From the NCBI GenBank assembly GCA_021904315.1, contig CM038910.1:19034001-19098000 (forward strand): a stretch of 64,000 nucleotides of DNA, given 5' to 3'. Under the pieces are notes generated by a model. That model was not told the origin of the DNA. It was given only the letters and a program-made list of their open reading frames with translations, and did not search any database. This document shows positions 60,824-64,000 of the stretch, piece after piece. This DNA comes from Sphagnum magellanicum. Taxonomy: Eukaryota; Streptophyta; Sphagnopsida; Sphagnales; Sphagnaceae. A program made the translations under genes and the position numbers. The first letter of the stretch is position 1. The number at the start of each line of letters is the position of its first letter.

Positions 60824-62020
60824 GTAGTTTTTTCAATTGATGCAATAAATCTAAAGACGAGTAACTTATCCAAATCATGTTTAACCACTATGACATAGTT
60901 AAAATTAATTTGATGCCTGGCCTGATTATGATGTCCAATTCAATTTTGTGCCAAGCAATGTGTGGGGGAATTAGGGTCAAGTCCTTGTAAGACCATGCAA
61001 ACACGTCCTTGTACTCTTGCAACAATGCCTCCACTTCACCAATTATTACATCATCCAATTCAACGTCAAGTTTCACCATTTTCAATTATTCCTCAAAACC
61101 TGAATTTAGATCTTGTACTTGCACATCCTTTGATAAGTTTCAATTTGCAATCTTCATGTCTTGGAACTTAATGTGCACTTGAATGGCATCCACCTCAATT
61201 TCACCTAGGGTGTGGAAAATCAAAAGTTAAATCTTCAATACCAAATTCCACACCAAGTATTTCAGTTGTCAAAACCGAGGTACCTATTTGTGGTTCTAAT
61301 AACATAATGATACCAATTGTAAATAGATTTGGTTCAGCCTACAAAAGTACCTTTTCCTCTTCGTTTGTGATGCCATCCATGAAGTCATAGCAAAGAAGTA
61401 CCTCAGGCCAATTAGTGTTTCCATCTAAATGTTCATGACTACAATAGTCCGAACCATGCCATTTCCTTCAATGGTGATCAAGTTGTTACCCCAATCATGG
61501 GTAACCTTGGCATTTTGCAACAAGGGGCGTCCGAGCAACATGGAATGGTTGGAGTCCAAAACACTATTGCGCATGACTATAAAAGTAACCATGTAAGGTA
61601 TGCCATGTATGTGGATTTGTAGATCCCAAATTTACCCTATAGGTTTGGTTAGAGTATGATTTGCCATTCATAAAATGTAAATGGTGGGCTTAGGTGTAGG
61701 CAAACCTAATTTTTTCTAAAGATCTTTAATAATGATATTGATTTTGAAATCCCCCATCAAACAACACATCTTTAACCAAGTTTTTCCCTACATGAACTAA
61801 AATAACATCCATATGAAGGTCTATAGTTATTGAAGTTACAGTAGTTTTTGGTTATCGAGAATGACTTGGTTTGGGAAATGGATTAAGGCAAGTTGAAACA
61901 TATTACTTTTGGTTAGGAGCCAAGTGAAAAGTTGCCCCATAGTCAAGGTGTGTTTACTATCCAATAATTGCTGACCAACACATGGTAGGACATTAATTAA
62001 AGTTTTTGATAAAACCAATT
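60824..62020 (-). mobile_element. Ty3/gypsy remnant: protease and N-terminal RT, minus strand
   Basis: This is the part of the minus-strand gypsy element that lies upstream of the nested insertion. Protease C-terminal half at about 61640-61435: HIHGIPYMVTFIVMRNSVLD, then SMLLGRPLLQNAKVTHDWG and LITIEGNGMVRTIVVM. Linker and start of RT at 61085-60824: LLQEYKDVFAWSYKDLTLIP, then PHIAWHKIELD, HDLDKLL and IASIEKTT. Stops and frameshifts separate the blocks. The catalytic protease part (61.7-61.9 kb) is too decayed for me to place its Asp. Confidence 0.75.
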
Positions 62021-62429
62021 TTTTTTCAATAATCCCAAAATCGATTCTCTCAATTTTGGTACTATTAACAGAAGGGTTGAGTATCTTTTTAATGATAAAA
62101 GTGGGTTGGTTTCTTGAAGCTTTCGAATAGTAGTCTCAAAGGATCATTGAAACCTCTCCTCTTTCATCCAATCCATTTGGGTTTTTGGTTTCTGAGGTTA
62201 TTTTTCCTTCGAATCTTCGTGAATCATTACTTTATTATAAATTGTCACTACTAAAACCATGTTGATGACGACCTTTTCCTTCTATAGTTCTACAATTGAA
62301 CCTTTTCCCTTAAACATTTCTAGAGTTGTTTGCCTATCTATGGTTAAGTGAATCACATATGTAACATCGATAAACAGTTTTACCACCATTAGTTCGGCTT
62401 GAACCCTTTCCAAACTAAGTTTCGTTCCC

Positions 62430-63480
62430 ATAAATGTTTGGGCACCTACCTTGTTTATTGAAGTTTTGTTCTTTTCATTCAGTTGATTATTTGGATTATT
62501 TGGATTCTAGTGGCAACAATGCTTATTGTGCCCTTTTTTTAACACTAGAAAGACACCAAATCGATGCATTTCCCATCATTATTTATGTTTTATTTCAATG
62601 GTTCCAAGAGCTTTTAGTGCTCAATGGGATCACCCATGCCCTCCTCACAAATAATCGTAATTCCTTTGTGTTCAAACAAGTTATTACACTTCATACTGAC
62701 AATAACAACCCTCAAGTAAATTACAAGGCTAGCCTTCAAGAAAATAATGAGTAGGTTATCGTCTGCTTTGTGTTACAAACAATTAATTAGCTTTAGAATC
62801 CTTTCGTAGTAGACTTATACCTTTTCGATAACACCTTATTTGATGATTCAAAGAGCCATGTAGACTTGTTCATTGGTCTACACAATTTGGTATCATTTAT
62901 AAAAAGTTGTTTCCAGCTCTGCAAAAAAACATCTCGAGTGGGATTGCATGAAATTTTAACCCCATTTTGAAATTGCACCTTTCAGCATGAAGTAAAACAG
63001 ATTGACAATGTCAACATCATTCTTTTCTCCATTCGCTTAAATAGCCTTTTGAAACACGTGCACATGTGTGTCACGATTAATTCCAACGATATAAATTGGA
63101 TATGGTAAAGATTTCCTTATGATGTGGGCATTAACGGTTGGACTAGTTGGTGTTGGATACCAAGTTGGTACCCATGGTCTCCAAGGATATCTTGTCCATG
63201 TGCCCATTGGAGGGGTACCACCATAAGGTAGCTTCCACCAAGGTATGGGCCCATAGGAGGTCCACCTAGGGGTCTGCTAAGAGGTTTACTAGGGAGTCCA
63301 CTCAGGATTCTGCCAGAAGGTCCACCTACAAGGTTGATAGAAGGTTTTTAAGAATGTTCACTTAGAGATCCTTTAGGGGGTCCGCTAGGAGGTCCATTCA
63401 AAGGTCCAACAGGGGATCCGCCATGGTGTTCACCTAAAGGTCTACTTTTAGGTCCACCACCTCCATTAAGAAAGACACTC
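62430..63480 (-). mobile_element. Ty3/gypsy remnant: gag region, minus strand
   Basis: Minus strand, high to low. A Gly/Pro-rich repeat (GPPSGPPKGS, GGSPVGPLNG; about 63470-63230) is built of short tandem repeats of the ggtccacctagg type. It is followed by a gag N-terminal part with PYGGTPPMGTWTRYPWRPW and VFQKAI-stop-ANGEKNDVDIVNLF (about 63250-63010). The gag core is FFAELETTFYK, EQVYMAL, VYYERILKLINCL and ICEEGMGDPIE (about 62920-62620). At least seven stop codons interrupt the core. Together with the downstream protease and pol this is one element that runs off the window end. Confidence 0.72.
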
Positions 63481-64000
63481 CAACCTTGCCACAGTCCCAT
63501 ACCTTGGATTGGAACCTTAATAAGCAAGAATCAACCTTTAGTAAGTCATTTGTTGCACCTTAAAATTCAGCCATAACTTGTGGTTTGAAAGGTCATCATA
63601 TGTTACCCATGTAATTAGAAAAATCCAATAAATCTCCACTATTTCGCAACGGAAAGTCCATGGATAGTGCCGAAATGATATGAGTTATAATCGGGGCAAA
63701 AGACGAATTCCCAACCATATAGAGATATATTGTTATCTGCCAAGGTGGCATAACTTAAGGTCCTATCAAAGTTGGTTCAACAATTGGGGCATACATGTTA
63801 CTAACTACATATGGGGTTCTTATGTAAGGAATTACAATATTCGGATCAACTACCTCTTGGGTTGGAACCGAAAGACTAAGTGGGTTGGTGGTCAAACAGA
63901 AATATTCGGTACTATCAAAATAATACTTATTGCAAACGCAGGAACTAGTGTAGATAACTGTGGAAGAGGTGTTATGTTTGGGGAAGCAACAAGAACATGG
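63481..64000 (-). other. Upstream part of the minus-strand gypsy element, unresolved
   Basis: Probably the start of gag and leader of the same element, by position. No LTR end or primer-binding site is visible before the window ends. Confidence 0.3.

Overview
The window is nuclear DNA of a land plant. Two complete, intron-rich plant genes can be read from it, all their introns are GT-AG, and the rest is AT-rich DNA filled with decayed Ty3/gypsy, PIF/Harbinger and other transposon remains. Only two genes in 64 kb, 48 short exons in one of them and introns mostly of 0.1-1 kb suggest a medium to large plant genome. I cannot name the species from sequence alone. A seed-free plant or gymnosperm is possible, but that is a guess.

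Layout. 1-13.6 kb is intergenic. It holds a 1.2 kb element with long inverted ends (4.1-5.3 kb), a decayed reverse-transcriptase-type fragment (6.6-7.3 kb), an 821 bp solo LTR with an exact 5 bp target-site duplication (7479-8299), a 72/73 bp minisatellite (8.5-9.15 kb), decayed coding debris (10.3-11.5 kb) and a PIF/Harbinger transposase remnant (12.3-13.2 kb). 14.1-19.6 kb, plus strand, is a ten-exon gene for the plastid KsgA-type 16S rRNA dimethyladenosine transferase (PFC1 type, 368 aa). 22.4-44.8 kb, minus strand, is a 48-exon gene for a 2313-residue HEAT-repeat protein of the SWEETIE/HEATR5 family. The two genes converge on a 2.8 kb spacer. I rebuilt both models by hand from splice sites. 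Exon phases close exactly in both (1107 nt and 6942 nt including stop).

45-64 kb is repeat territory. It contains a roughly 50 bp repeat block (46.4-47.0 kb), a 39 bp coding-like repeat (47.2 kb), a frameshifted zinc-finger-like pseudogene (47.7-48.6 kb), very AT-rich DNA carrying a recurring AATACC-type motif (47.5-50.4 kb), a plus-strand gypsy gag-protease remnant (51.3-54.25 kb) and a minus-strand gypsy element of a related family (55.5 kb to beyond the window end). The reverse transcriptase of the minus-strand element is split by about 3.2 kb of nested AT-rich DNA (57.6-60.8 kb).

The two genes have housekeeping roles: rRNA modification in plastids, and membrane traffic or sugar homeostasis. 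They are not an operon and share no obvious pathway. I found no convincing new biological system. The most unusual structures are the foldback element at 4.1-5.3 kb, the run of three perfect hairpins at 60.2 kb, the telomere-box inverted repeat inside PFC1 intron 1, and the repeated W-x-x-F acidic tail of the SWEETIE protein.
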